A DNA stretch of 54,845 nt from NCBI GenBank assembly GCA_050694215.1, contig JBOGXB010000004.1, forward strand, positions 1 to 54,845, written 5' to 3'. Shown piece by piece: positions 1 to 7,810 of this stretch. The notes beneath the pieces are model-generated. The model was not told where the DNA came from and ran no database searches. It was given only the letters and a program-made list of their open reading frames with translations. The stretch comes from JBOGXB01 sp050694215. Lineage in GTDB: Bacteria > Actinomycetota > CADDZG01 > WHSQ01. The first letter of the stretch is position 1; each line of letters opens with the position of its first letter. The position numbers and the translations under genes were made by a program.

Positions 1-74
1 GGATCGAGCTGTGGCGTGAGGAGGATTTCTGCTGTCCCTAGCAGGCGGCCCTCTCGAGCAGCCCTGGCTCAACT

Positions 75-109
75 GTCACGAGAGTTGCGAATAGCGCGGG
101 TCTCGTGAC
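75..109. terminator. Inverted repeat downstream of rplI
   Basis: A perfect 9-bp inverted repeat, GTCACGAGA at 75-83 and TCTCGTGAC at 101-109, with a 17-nt loop. It lies just beyond the stop codon of rplI on the minus strand and may end the ribosomal protein operon, but there is no T-run, so termination is only a guess. I see no gene in bases 1-127. Confidence 0.4.
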
Positions 110-127
110 GCTCGGCCGTGCCGGGGC

Positions 128-586
128 CTACCCCTCCTCCTCGTGCGCGATCACCTCGACGGTAACGAGAGCATTGACCTCATCGTGGAGGTGCACCTCG
201 ACCTCGTGCCTGCCGAGGCGACGGATCGGGTCGTCGAGCCGGATCAGGTGGCGGTCGATCTGCTCGTTGAGCTGCTCTACGATCGCACGGGCAACGTCGG
301 ATCTCGTCACCGACCCGAAGAGACGTCCGCCTTCCCCAGCGCGAGCCGAGATATACACGGGAGAAGCTCCGAGCGAAGCCACACGGGCAGCAGCGGCTTC
401 CTTCTCCTTGCGCACTTTCTCGGCACGGGAGCGCTGCATGTCCTCTGCCTGCTTGAGCGCGCCCTTCGACGCGAGCATCGCGAGGCCTTTTGGAACCAGG
501 TAGTTGCGCGCGAAGCCGTCGGCGACGGTAACGATTTCGCCCTTGTGACCGAGCTTCTCGACATCGCTTGCAAGGATGACCTTCAC
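128..586 (-). CDS. rplI: 50S ribosomal protein bL9
   Basis: A 152-aa protein starting with GTG after a strong GGAGGAG site. The N-terminal rRNA-binding domain is clear: MKVILASDVEKLGHKGE at the start, then the VADGFARNYLVPKG motif around residues 21-34 typical of L9. A long connecting helix rich in Lys/Glu/Ala follows (about 45-75), then the C-terminal domain with GGRLFGSVT (about 86-94). Length is normal for the family. It is the last gene of the rpsF-ssb-rpsR-rplI cluster, a conserved actinobacterial arrangement, and lies 10 nt after rpsR. It binds domain V of 23S rRNA at the L1 stalk base. No anomalies seen. Confidence 0.97.
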   Translation of the reverse strand: MKVILASDVEKLGHKGEIVTVADGFARNYLVPKGLAMLASKGALKQAEDMQRSRAEKVRKEKEAAAARVASLGASPVYISARAGEGGRLFGSVTRSDVARAIVEQLNEQIDRHLIRLDDPIRRLGRHEVEVHLHDEVNALVTVEVIAHEEEG

Positions 587-596
587 TTGTCTCCTC

Positions 597-845
597 CTAC
601 CTCGCGGAGTACGGCAGCAAAGCCATCTCGCGTGCGTTCTTGATCGCCGTCGCGACGAGCCGCTGGTGCTGCGTGCAGTTGCCCGTCACGCGCCGGGCTC
701 GGATCTTGCCTCGATCGCTCATGAACTTGCGCAGCAGCGCGACGTCCTTGTAGTCGACGTAGGTCACCTGGTCGGCGCAGAACTGGCAATACTTCTTGCG
801 GCCCCGACGGACGACCGGAGGTTTGGGCCTTCTATCTCTGGCCAT
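597..845 (-). CDS. rpsR: 30S ribosomal protein bS18 (zinc-binding type)
   Basis: An 82-aa protein with the S18 core (VDYKDVALLRKFMSDRGKI followed by RRVTGNC and QHQRLVATAIKNAREMALLPY). It binds S6 on the 30S platform. Visible CxxC (YCQFC, residues 20-24) plus the later TGNCTQHQ give the zinc-ribbon, C-positive type of S18. Actinobacteria often carry a second, cysteine-free paralogue used under zinc starvation; none is in this window. It sits between ssb and rplI, all on the minus strand and presumably cotranscribed. Confidence 0.97.
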   Translation of the reverse strand: MARDRRPKPPVVRRGRKKYCQFCADQVTYVDYKDVALLRKFMSDRGKIRARRVTGNCTQHQRLVATAIKNAREMALLPYSAR

Positions 846-905
846 CAGTGGACCGTCTGGTGACTGGAGGCGAGCTCTGGCGTGCGAGATGTTGCCTGAG
901 GCCCA

Positions 906-1466
906 TCAAAAGCCGCCCTCCGGCGGTTGCTTCTCACCGGAGCCGCCGACCGGCGCGGGTGCGCTCCAGTCCCCGCCCTGGGACTGCTCACCGGTCTGCG
1001 GCTGGGCCCAGGAACCGCCCTGGCCCTGGCCCTGGCCCTGGTTGCTCCAGTCGCCGCCGGACTGCTGCCCACCGGACTGCTGCCCACCGGACTGCTGTCC
1101 CCCGGATCGCCTGGACTTCTGAACGGCCGCGGTGGCCCAGCGGAGCGAGGGGCCGACCTCGTCCACCTGGACCTCGAACGCGGAGCGCTTGCCTCCCTCC
1201 GCGTCCTCCCAGGAACGCTGCTGAAGGCGTCCGGTGACGACGATACGGGTGCCCTTGTTCAGGGACTCGGAGACGTTCTCGGCCATCTCGGCCCAGCAGT
1301 TGCAGCGGAAGAACCCGTCCAGACGGTCTTCCCACTGACCCTCGTTGTTCTTGAAGCGCTTGTTGACTGCGACCGTGAAGTTCGCCACCTGACGACCCGA
1401 AGGCGTGAACCGAAGCTCGGGATCGTCGGTCAGGTTTCCGACGAGAGTGACGCTGTTGTCTGCCAT
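906..1466 (-). CDS. ssb: Single-stranded DNA-binding protein
   Basis: A 186-aa protein with an N-terminal OB fold (about residues 1-110): SVTLVGNLTDDPELRFTPSG near the start, FKNNEGQWEDRLDGFFRCNCW, and the KGTRIVVTGRLQQRSWED strand. The C-terminal tail is Gln/Gly/Ser rich with GGQQS repeated three times, then GQ repeats and several Trp residues. The last residues are KQPPEGGF: the terminal Phe is present, but the acidic run (DDDIPF or DDEPPF types) that normally recruits partner proteins is missing. Tandem repeats in the DNA underlie the tail. Lies between rpsF and rpsR, as in most bacteria. Start ATG at 1466 is preceded by GGAAGG. Confidence 0.96.
   Translation of the reverse strand: MADNSVTLVGNLTDDPELRFTPSGRQVANFTVAVNKRFKNNEGQWEDRLDGFFRCNCWAEMAENVSESLNKGTRIVVTGRLQQRSWEDAEGGKRSAFEVQVDEVGPSLRWATAAVQKSRRSGGQQSGGQQSGGQQSGGDWSNQGQGQGQGGSWAQPQTGEQSQGGDWSAPAPVGGSGEKQPPEGGF
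1057..1101. repeat. 15-bp tandem repeat (x3) within ssb
   Basis: Three head-to-tail copies of CCGGACTGCTGCCCA (1057-1071, 1072-1086, 1087-1101; the last differs at two positions) encode the GGQQS repeats of the SSB tail. A second micro-repeat, TGGCCC copies over about 1018-1041, encodes the GQ run. Both are prone to slippage, so the tail length may vary between strains. Confidence 0.85.
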
Positions 1467-1485
1467 AGATACCTACCTTCCCGGC

Positions 1486-1770
1486 CTACTCAGGCCGAAC
1501 GATCTTGCCGCGGATGAACTCGTCGGAGATACGCAGGGTGCGTTCGAGCTTGGGCACCGCGTCCTCCGGTCCCTTGAACGCGGCCACGAAGTAGTAGCCC
1601 TCGTACTGATGGTCGATTTCGTAGGCGAACCGACGATTCCCCCACCGATCGACGCTCGACACCTCGCCGCCGTTCTCGCCGACTAGTGAGCTGAACCGAT
1701 CCACGGCTTTCTGGATGTCGCCCTCGTCGAGGCGCGCGTCCACAATGACCATGGCCTCGTAATCTCTCAT
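1486..1770 (-). CDS. rpsF: 30S ribosomal protein bS6
   Basis: A 94-aa protein with the complete S6 fold: MRDYEAMVIVDARLDE at the start, the central WGNRRFAYEIDHQYEGYYFV (about residues 43-62) and the LERTLRISDEFIRGKIVR end. It pairs with S18 on the 30S platform. The ATG at 1770 directly follows GGAGGAGGA. It leads the rpsF-ssb-rpsR-rplI cluster, 19 nt before ssb. A perfect hairpin precedes the start (1789-1805). No C-terminal Glu tail is present. Confidence 0.97.
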   Translation of the reverse strand: MRDYEAMVIVDARLDEGDIQKAVDRFSSLVGENGGEVSSVDRWGNRRFAYEIDHQYEGYYFVAAFKGPEDAVPKLERTLRISDEFIRGKIVRPE

Positions 1771-1788
1771 TCCTCCTCCTCCGGACTC

Positions 1789-1805
1789 GAGCCTTCCTGA
1801 GGCTC
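1789..1805 (-). promoter_or_regulatory. Leader hairpin upstream of rpsF
   Basis: Perfect 6-bp stem (GAGCCT / AGGCTC) with a 5-nt loop, 18 nt upstream of the rpsF start. Known S6:S18 complexes can repress rpsF by binding a leader hairpin in several phyla. Whether this hairpin has the required bulge is not clear, so autoregulation is inference only. Confidence 0.3.
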
Positions 1806-1946
1806 CGAGGCCCTCCCGCGGCGATGCCGGCTGGGTCGGGCAGGGGGTGTCGCAGCATCATGCTGCCTTGCCGCTGCATGCTAGCACCTCCCTTCTCCTT
1901 GCCTCCGGCGCCGCTTCGACGCGGCTGCGCTCTCCGAGTGTGCACC

Positions 1947-3215
1947 TTAGGCGGGAGGTGTGACAGGAACCGATTGCACTCGTTCCGTGCTCGTGGATTC
2001 GGCCGTCGGGCGGACGCCGGTTACCAAAGAGGGACGAGATTTCAGGAAGACGAGGATGAGAAGAGCAAGTAACAGCGCGCGACCCCAGACCCCCGCGATC
2101 ATCATCTTCTTGGCGAGCGTGAAGTCCTCGCCTCGGTAGAGGAAGTCGTAGAACCAGCGGAATACCCCCACGTAGACCATCAGGTCGACGACCGCGTAGG
2201 CGACCCACCACACGAGCCTCACGCTGAGGAGCGCGAAGAACGGGAGGATCCACAGGGTGTACTGGGGCGAATGCACCTTGTTCCACAGCATGAAGGATGC
2301 AACGAGGGCGGCCCCTACCTGCAGGAATGGAAAGACCTGCTCTCTTCGAGCCCTGATCCAACCGTACGCCAGGGAGCTCGCGAAAAAGGTGAGGATGAGC
2401 GCCGCGGCAATGACGTTGATGGTGTGGGGTGCCGCCCGCGGCCATCCCAGATACCAGATGGAGTCGAAGTTGCCCGTGCGAAGGCTGTGGAACTCGTAGG
2501 TGATCCACCATCCGGCCGGCGATGCGATCACGAAAGGGAGATTGATCACCGCGAACGTCCCGATTCCGGATGCGATCACGCGGCCTGCAGCCTTCACGTC
2601 GTGCTTCATCCAGATGTCGAGGAGCAGGGGCAGGAGGAAGAAGAGCGGGAACAGCTTGAGCGCACCGCCGACCCCGAAGACCGCTGCGGCCCACAGAGGC
2701 CGGTCCCGGTGCCACAGATAGATCCCGCCGGCCGACGCCGCCACCACGAGCAGCTCCCAGTTGTGGAATGCATAAAGCACGAGGGCAGGCGCCGAAGCCC
2801 ACAGGAGAGCTCGGACTCCGCTCATGCGTGCGAGCAGGTAGGCCGTCAGCAATCCGAAGGGGGCGAGAAGGATCGCCGACGCGTCCAGATAGCCGTTGAA
2901 GTCGCTTGCGAACCGGGCCGCGACCCACATGAACGTCCCCGTGAGCACCGGGTACTCGATCGCCCCCTGCGCGAGCTCGCGCCCGTCCAGCCGTCCTTCG
3001 ACGTACGGGAACCGCTCCTCGACCTCACGCGGTTCGTAGAGGGCCTGGATGTCGTTGTAGCAAAGCCGCTCGTACTGGCGGCCGTCCCAGCCGGCCGAGC
3101 TCGTGCACTGAGCCTTGAGGAGGAACCCGGCAAGCAGCGTGACGACGCAGGCCGCGAGGACGAGCGCGATGGCGTCACCCCGCGGGTCGACGATCCGCGC
3201 GAACCGGGACCCGAT
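1947..3215 (-). CDS. GT87-like polytopic membrane protein (Rv0051-like), non-canonical start
   Basis: A polytopic membrane protein of about 420 aa resembling the GT87/DUF2029 group of polyprenol-dependent glycosyltransferases and, by position beside ponA and rpsF, the mycobacterial membrane protein Rv0051. The first GTG in frame (2948) would cut off clearly coding sequence: upstream codons, open back to 3255, give a membrane segment (IALVLAACVVTLLAGFLL) followed by a Cys/Trp/Tyr-rich loop (SAGWDGRQYERLCYNDIQ) and GAIEYPVLTG. No ATG, GTG or TTG exists there. A GGGAGGGGAG ribosome site at 3224-3233 places the start near an ATC at 3213-3215, 8 nt downstream and just after the ponA stop. I used that position; it is an inference. 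Substrate unknown; probably envelope glycan or lipid. Confidence 0.8.
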   Translation of the reverse strand: MGSRFARIVDPRGDAIALVLAACVVTLLAGFLLKAQCTSSAGWDGRQYERLCYNDIQALYEPREVEERFPYVEGRLDGRELAQGAIEYPVLTGTFMWVAARFASDFNGYLDASAILLAPFGLLTAYLLARMSGVRALLWASAPALVLYAFHNWELLVVAASAGGIYLWHRDRPLWAAAVFGVGGALKLFPLFFLLPLLLDIWMKHDVKAAGRVIASGIGTFAVINLPFVIASPAGWWITYEFHSLRTGNFDSIWYLGWPRAAPHTINVIAAALILTFFASSLAYGWIRARREQVFPFLQVGAALVASFMLWNKVHSPQYTLWILPFFALLSVRLVWWVAYAVVDLMVYVGVFRWFYDFLYRGEDFTLAKKMMIAGVWGRALLLALLILVFLKSRPSLVTGVRPTAESTSTERVQSVPVTPPA

Positions 3216-3217
3216 CG

Positions 3218-5539
3218 CTACGGCTCCCCTCCCGAGGCCTGCTCGTTGGAACCGTTACCGCCTGGGATGGGCGATGGGGACGGATCTATCGTGGGTGGTG
3301 GGCCGCTCGGACTTGGCTGAGGTGTGAGGTTCGGGTCGGGCGTCGGAGTGGCCTCGGGTGTGTCCTCCGGCTCGGGCTCCGATGGTTCGCTTTCCTGCGG
3401 TTCCGGAGTCCCGGCCGGCACGGGCGGAGGCGCGTTGATGACCTCGTTGGGGATGTCCACGGGAGTCGCGAAGGACATGATCTCCATGCCGTCCGTTGCC
3501 TGGCTCATATAGGCAGACCAGATGCGGGCCGGGAAGGACCCTCCGGTGACCTCTATGGGGGAGCCGAGGTCGCCCGCGACGGGACGGCAGAGACGGGAAT
3601 CGGCGCAATATCGCATCTCGGGAATGACATCGTCGTTCGAATCGGCCTTCTTTCCACCCTCGATCGGATAGCCCATCCACACCACGGTCGTGAGTTGGGG
3701 CACAGAACCCGCGAACCAAGCGTTTCCGTTCTTTTGCGTGGTGCCGGTCTTCCCAGCCACGGGACGCCCGTCGTCTATCCGCGCCGCGGTCGCGGTCCCA
3801 CCCTCCACGACGTGAGTCATCACCTGGCTCACGACGTCTGCCGTGTTCTGCTCGGTCGCCCGCCTCGACTTGAGCTTGTATGAGCTCCCGCAGTCGAGCC
3901 CCTTCTGCGGGCGGAACTTCCTCACGCAATCACCCTCCGAGTTCTCGATGTATCGAATCGGGATCACGTCGGGAAGCATTCCCCTGCCCGCGAACGCAGC
4001 GTAGGCCCTTGCCTGTTCCAGCGGAGTCACGTCCAACGATCCGCCGAGAGCGTTGGAACAGTCCGGTGAGATCTCGTCCGCTCCGTATTTTGGCTCAAAG
4101 CCGAACTTCTCGAGCGTGTCGGCGATCTTGTCGGGACCGACCTCGGCCGCGAGCTGCGCGTAAACGGCGTTGACCGAGTTCGTCGTCGCCTGATCGAGGG
4201 TGATGGTCCCATAGGAGCTACCGCCGTAGTTGTCGACCTGCCACGCGCTGCCGTCCGCGTCGTCGCAGGCGGAGTTCTCGGTGATCATTTGAGGGCTCGC
4301 GCCGGAGAACCGGGAGGAGGGCGAGATTCCCTCCTGTACGGCGGTCGCCAGCGTGAAGGGCTTGAACGACGAGCCCGGCTGCCGTCCAGGGGAATCCGTT
4401 GCGTAGTTGAAGCCGCGCGCCTTTCGCACGTTGGTGAATTGCCGTCCTCCGACGAGCGCGCGCACTTCACCCTTCGGTGTCATCGATACGAGTGCTGCCT
4501 GCGGGTCCTTGGCGTTGGGAAGGACGGAGCTCACCGCGTCCTCGGCCTCGGCCTGCATGTCGAGGTCGAGCGTCGTGTAGATCTTCAGACCGCCCGTGTA
4601 GAGATCGCTGCCGAACTCGGGTTCGAGGTACTCGCGCCGCAACCATTCCATGAAGTAAGCGGCCGGCTGGCGCTTCAGCACGCTGCCGGGCGCGTCCGGA
4701 TCGACCTTCACCCTTCCTCTGCTCGCCCGACGGGCCTGGCGCTGGCTGATGAAACCCTGGTCCACCATCACCTCGAGGACCTGGTCGCGGCGCGCCCTCG
4801 CGCCCTGCCGGTTCTCGTTCGGTTGGTATCTCTCGGGGGCCGGGATGATTCCGGCGAGAAAAGCCGCTTCCCCGAGGGTCAGCTCATCCGCGTGCTTATC
4901 GAAGTAGCTGCGGGCGGCGGCCTCGATGCCATACGCGCCTCGGCCCAGATAGATCGTGTTGAGGTAGAAGCCGAGGATCTCGTCCTTCGGGAACCGACGC
5001 TCGAGTTTTATCGAGAGGATCGCTTCCCTCACCTTGCGGCTCACGGTGCGACCGGGATCGTGCAGGACCCCGTTCTTGACGTACTGCTGGGTGATGGTAG
5101 ATCCGCCCTGAGAGATCGTTCCGCCCGTGATGTTGGCCCATGCCGCGCGCATGATGCCCTTGAGCGAGACGCCGTTGTGGTCGTAGAAGTCGCGATCCTC
5201 AGCCGCGATGACGGCCTGGCCGATGAACGGTTTCTTCTTGAGGAGCTTGGCCATGTCGATGAGATAACGCCGTTCCTCGTTCGAGTACGAGCCGATCAGC
5301 TTCCCGTTGCGGTCGAAGACCTCCGCCGAGGAGGTGATTGGGATCTCCCTCGGCAGGGGGATCGAGGCGAAGGCGTATGTCAGCATCAGGATCGCCCCAC
5401 CGACGAGGATGGCGCCCACGGGGAGCAGCCACCCGAACCGAAAGAGAAAGCGTTGGAGCCTCGAGCGCGGCTGTGGTCTCCGACCGTTGCGGCCGGAGCG
5501 CGACGCGCCACGCCTGGAGGAACTGCGTCTCCTGCTCAC
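3218..5539 (-). CDS. ponA: Class A penicillin-binding protein (PBP1-type)
   Basis: A 773-aa bifunctional peptidoglycan synthase. A basic cytoplasmic N-terminus (rich in Arg/Ser, residues 1-30) precedes one membrane segment (about 36-58). The GT51 transglycosylase domain has the catalytic Glu in AAEDRDFY (E114), GGSTITQQYVKN and the RRFPKDEILGFYLNTIYLG motif. The transpeptidase domain carries PGSSFKPF (active serine near residue 391), SVN and KTGTT (about 597). The C-terminus, after about 690, is a disordered Pro/Glu/Ser/Thr tail, as in mycobacterial PonA1. It lies upstream of the GT87-like gene, with which it nearly overlaps. It polymerises and cross-links lipid II outside the membrane. Confidence 0.95.
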   Translation of the reverse strand: MSRRRSSSRRGASRSGRNGRRPQPRSRLQRFLFRFGWLLPVGAILVGGAILMLTYAFASIPLPREIPITSSAEVFDRNGKLIGSYSNEERRYLIDMAKLLKKKPFIGQAVIAAEDRDFYDHNGVSLKGIMRAAWANITGGTISQGGSTITQQYVKNGVLHDPGRTVSRKVREAILSIKLERRFPKDEILGFYLNTIYLGRGAYGIEAAARSYFDKHADELTLGEAAFLAGIIPAPERYQPNENRQGARARRDQVLEVMVDQGFISQRQARRASRGRVKVDPDAPGSVLKRQPAAYFMEWLRREYLEPEFGSDLYTGGLKIYTTLDLDMQAEAEDAVSSVLPNAKDPQAALVSMTPKGEVRALVGGRQFTNVRKARGFNYATDSPGRQPGSSFKPFTLATAVQEGISPSSRFSGASPQMITENSACDDADGSAWQVDNYGGSSYGTITLDQATTNSVNAVYAQLAAEVGPDKIADTLEKFGFEPKYGADEISPDCSNALGGSLDVTPLEQARAYAAFAGRGMLPDVIPIRYIENSEGDCVRKFRPQKGLDCGSSYKLKSRRATEQNTADVVSQVMTHVVEGGTATAARIDDGRPVAGKTGTTQKNGNAWFAGSVPQLTTVVWMGYPIEGGKKADSNDDVIPEMRYCADSRLCRPVAGDLGSPIEVTGGSFPARIWSAYMSQATDGMEIMSFATPVDIPNEVINAPPPVPAGTPEPQESEPSEPEPEDTPEATPTPDPNLTPQPSPSGPPPTIDPSPSPIPGGNGSNEQASGGEP

Positions 5540-5660
5540 TGTTGAAGTCTAGTTTTGGTCCTCTTTATGCCCCGGAATCCTGATTCGTCCCCCGAGAGCA
5601 ACAGTTCGACACAGACATTGACGTTCCGGGCGGGCGAGAAGTTGCTCGGGCCACAGCCTC

Positions 5661-7118
5661 CTACAGGAACCCCACCCTCAGCCCCTCGTAGGTGAGCAAC
5701 AAGACCCCTCCCACCGCGACGAGGCCGAGGGCCGCGGAGAACCACGCGAGCGGCGCCGCGAACGAGGGCTTCGCGGCGACAACGTCCATCCGCAGCCCGC
5801 CCTCGGCCCGGTGAGGGATCACGGTGTCCGAGCGACCTGCGAACAGGAACGCGGCGCCGATGCCGGCTGCCAGCGCAGCGAGATGGAGCCACACGGTTCG
5901 AGCGGTCGATCCCGCTCCCGTCTCGAGATCGACGAACCCCTCAGGGAGGAGCCCTATCGAGACCGAGAGTCCCACCACGATCCAGCTCGCAGCTAACGGG
6001 AGGACCTCGTGATTCAGCGGCTCCAATCGGCGGCCCAGCCGAGCTCCGAGAGCGACGCCTGAGGCGAGGGCGGCCGGGAGCAACGCGGCGGCAGCGGCCC
6101 ACGGCGCAGACTCGATCACCGATGTGGTCTCGGTCGCTCGTTCGAACGCCTCGAGCGCGCCGGCAACGATCACACCGAATCCTGCCGTAGCGGGAACGAA
6201 CGCCAGCAGCAAGCCTCTTTCTGCCTCGGCTCTCCCCAGGCAGTGCGGCCACAGGGCGACCGCGGTAACAGCCAGTGCCGCGGCGATACCCGCTCGTGTC
6301 ACCGCGTCCGTCGAGATGAGGGCGACTCCGAGAGTCAGCGACACGGGCCAGGCGGCCACCGCAGTCAGTAAGAGCTCCTTGCTCATGAGCGCCCAGAAGC
6401 AAGACGCCAGGGCAATGAGGAGCAAGGCCAGGCCGGCCGCGACCTGGGAACCGGCTGCGGGACCCAGCAACAGTACGAAGCCGCCCGCCACCAGCAGAGG
6501 CAACCCGCAGGCCCCCGCCGGCGAAGGCAACGCGGCCCAGACGCCGAACTGGGGCAAGGCGCCGGCCCTGACCGCGACTGCGGCGAGGAGGACCCAGTAG
6601 GGCCATCCCTCGATCTCTCCCGGGATCCTCCATGTCTCTTGCTCGAGAGAGTGTGCCGTCAGAGCGACGATGGTCGCCACGTCGGAAACGAGTACCGCCA
6701 CGCGGGCGGGAGCCGCGCCTCTGTTGCCACGGGTCAGGGACACGAGAGCCAACGACGACGCCATCCAGTAGAGCGACGCGGGGACGACCCACTCGTTTGT
6801 CGCGAACAGGGCGAGCCCCGAGCAGGCAACTCCGATCAGACACCCCTTGTCCGCACGGCCTGCTCCTTGATCCAGGGCTCCGAACAAGATCCAGGCGCAC
6901 GCGATCGCAACGGCGAGCAAGGCGGCGGCGGGAGCTTCGACCTCCGTGGTCCGCCATTCCGCATCCGAATCCCTGACGAAGTAGAGCGCGGCCCCCAGCA
7001 GTGCCCCTACCGCACTCCCGGCGAGCACCGCAGCGGATCGCAGCTCGCGCTTGAGGGGTCGCGTGGCCAGGAGGGCAAGTCCGATCACCGCGTGTCCCAG
7101 GTAGAGGACAGCGATCAC
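5661..7118 (-). CDS. Polytopic membrane protein resembling a degenerate NuoL/M/N-type antiporter subunit
   Basis: A 485-aa protein that is nearly all hydrophobic helices (roughly 14). GTG at 7118 overlaps the TGA of the upstream gene in a GTGA, so translation is coupled; earlier in-frame codons are shadow sequence. Two stretches recall the proton-channel family of complex I and Mrp antiporters: NEWVVPASLYWMASSLALVSL sits where the family has its conserved Trp-Glu helix, and VRAGALPQFGVWAALPSPAG matches the Lys-Ser-x-x-x-Pro-x-His-x-Trp-Leu-Pro motif. The key acidic residue is Met and the His is Gly here, so ion pumping of the usual kind is doubtful. The family assignment is by eye; no biochemical role is claimed. 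Located between DUF5318 and ponA. Confidence 0.65.
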   Translation of the reverse strand: MIAVLYLGHAVIGLALLATRPLKRELRSAAVLAGSAVGALLGAALYFVRDSDAEWRTTEVEAPAAALLAVAIACAWILFGALDQGAGRADKGCLIGVACSGLALFATNEWVVPASLYWMASSLALVSLTRGNRGAAPARVAVLVSDVATIVALTAHSLEQETWRIPGEIEGWPYWVLLAAVAVRAGALPQFGVWAALPSPAGACGLPLLVAGGFVLLLGPAAGSQVAAGLALLLIALASCFWALMSKELLLTAVAAWPVSLTLGVALISTDAVTRAGIAAALAVTAVALWPHCLGRAEAERGLLLAFVPATAGFGVIVAGALEAFERATETTSVIESAPWAAAAALLPAALASGVALGARLGRRLEPLNHEVLPLAASWIVVGLSVSIGLLPEGFVDLETGAGSTARTVWLHLAALAAGIGAAFLFAGRSDTVIPHRAEGGLRMDVVAAKPSFAAPLAWFSAALGLVAVGGVLLLTYEGLRVGFL

Positions 7119-7810
7119 AGCACGCTCGCGACCAGCCCTGCACCGGTGACGACGGCGAGTCCCGAGACTGCCAGCGCCACCCAGCGCCACACAGCTCCGA
7201 GCCGGGACAGCGCCAACGCCAGGGAGAGCACCACGACGGTGGCAAGTGCCGTCGCGCCTGCCCAGACCGCGATCACGATCGCTGCCTCCCCCGACTCGGA
7301 GAGGTCGAGGGGTCGCTCGACGGGGTCGACGAAAACCGTGACGATCGCGAGGGCGACAAGACCCGCCTCGAGAGCATTCCCCACTGATGGCCGCACCCTG
7401 CGAGGCGGCTGAGGGACCAGCAGCCACACCGCGAGTGCCACCGCGGCCCCGATCATCGCGGTGGTCGTGGCCGCGGCCGCAGCGTCGGGGCCGACGAGGA
7501 TCGTCGGGCCCAGAACGCTCTGAACCGCGCGTAGCTCGCCGAGGTCAAGCGTGCCCCACCTCAGCGCACCCACTCCGAGCGCGCCCGCCGCGATCGCGAG
7601 GGCTGCCCCGGCCTGGCTGCCCTCGAGGCGGTCGACCAGCAGAGTGCGCCCGAACGTGATGAGTCCCAGACCTCCTACCACCGCCACGATGGGGCCCGGC
7701 AACAGGCCCACGAGGTAGCCGGCAGTGATCACTCCTCCTGCCACGCGCGTGCCGACTGAGAACCCGGCGATGCCGTAAGCACGGTGAGGAATCGAGCGGG
7801 GTTCGTTCAA
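7115..7810 (-). CDS. Small polytopic membrane protein, unknown function
   Basis: A 231-aa integral membrane protein with about six helices, rich in Ala/Val/Gly/Leu. I recognise no family. The start is the TTG at 7808-7810, which overlaps the TGA of the DUF5318 gene (TTGA); the stop overlaps the GTG of the next membrane protein gene. This double overlap indicates a coupled three-gene operon. A hydrophilic loop near the middle (VPQPPRRVRPSVGNALE) and another (DPVERPLDLSESGE) are the only polar stretches. It may be a partner subunit of the larger membrane protein; that is inference from coupling. Confidence 0.7.
   Translation of the reverse strand: MNEPRSIPHRAYGIAGFSVGTRVAGGVITAGYLVGLLPGPIVAVVGGLGLITFGRTLLVDRLEGSQAGAALAIAAGALGVGALRWGTLDLGELRAVQSVLGPTILVGPDAAAAATTTAMIGAAVALAVWLLVPQPPRRVRPSVGNALEAGLVALAIVTVFVDPVERPLDLSESGEAAIVIAVWAGATALATVVVLSLALALSRLGAVWRWVALAVSGLAVVTGAGLVASVL

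Noticed and set aside
1..127. Start of dnaB, expected downstream of rplI in many bacteria
   Set aside because: No start codon or helicase-like sequence is seen in the bases available.
2271..3320. 349-codon plus-strand frame opposite the GT87-like gene
   Set aside because: Charged, low-complexity translation typical of an antisense shadow; the opposite strand encodes clear membrane helices.
3255..3929. Long minus-strand frame inside ponA and many similar 100-400 codon frames
   Set aside because: Arg/Pro/Gly-rich shadow frames from high GC; no ribosome site, no family features, fully inside real genes.
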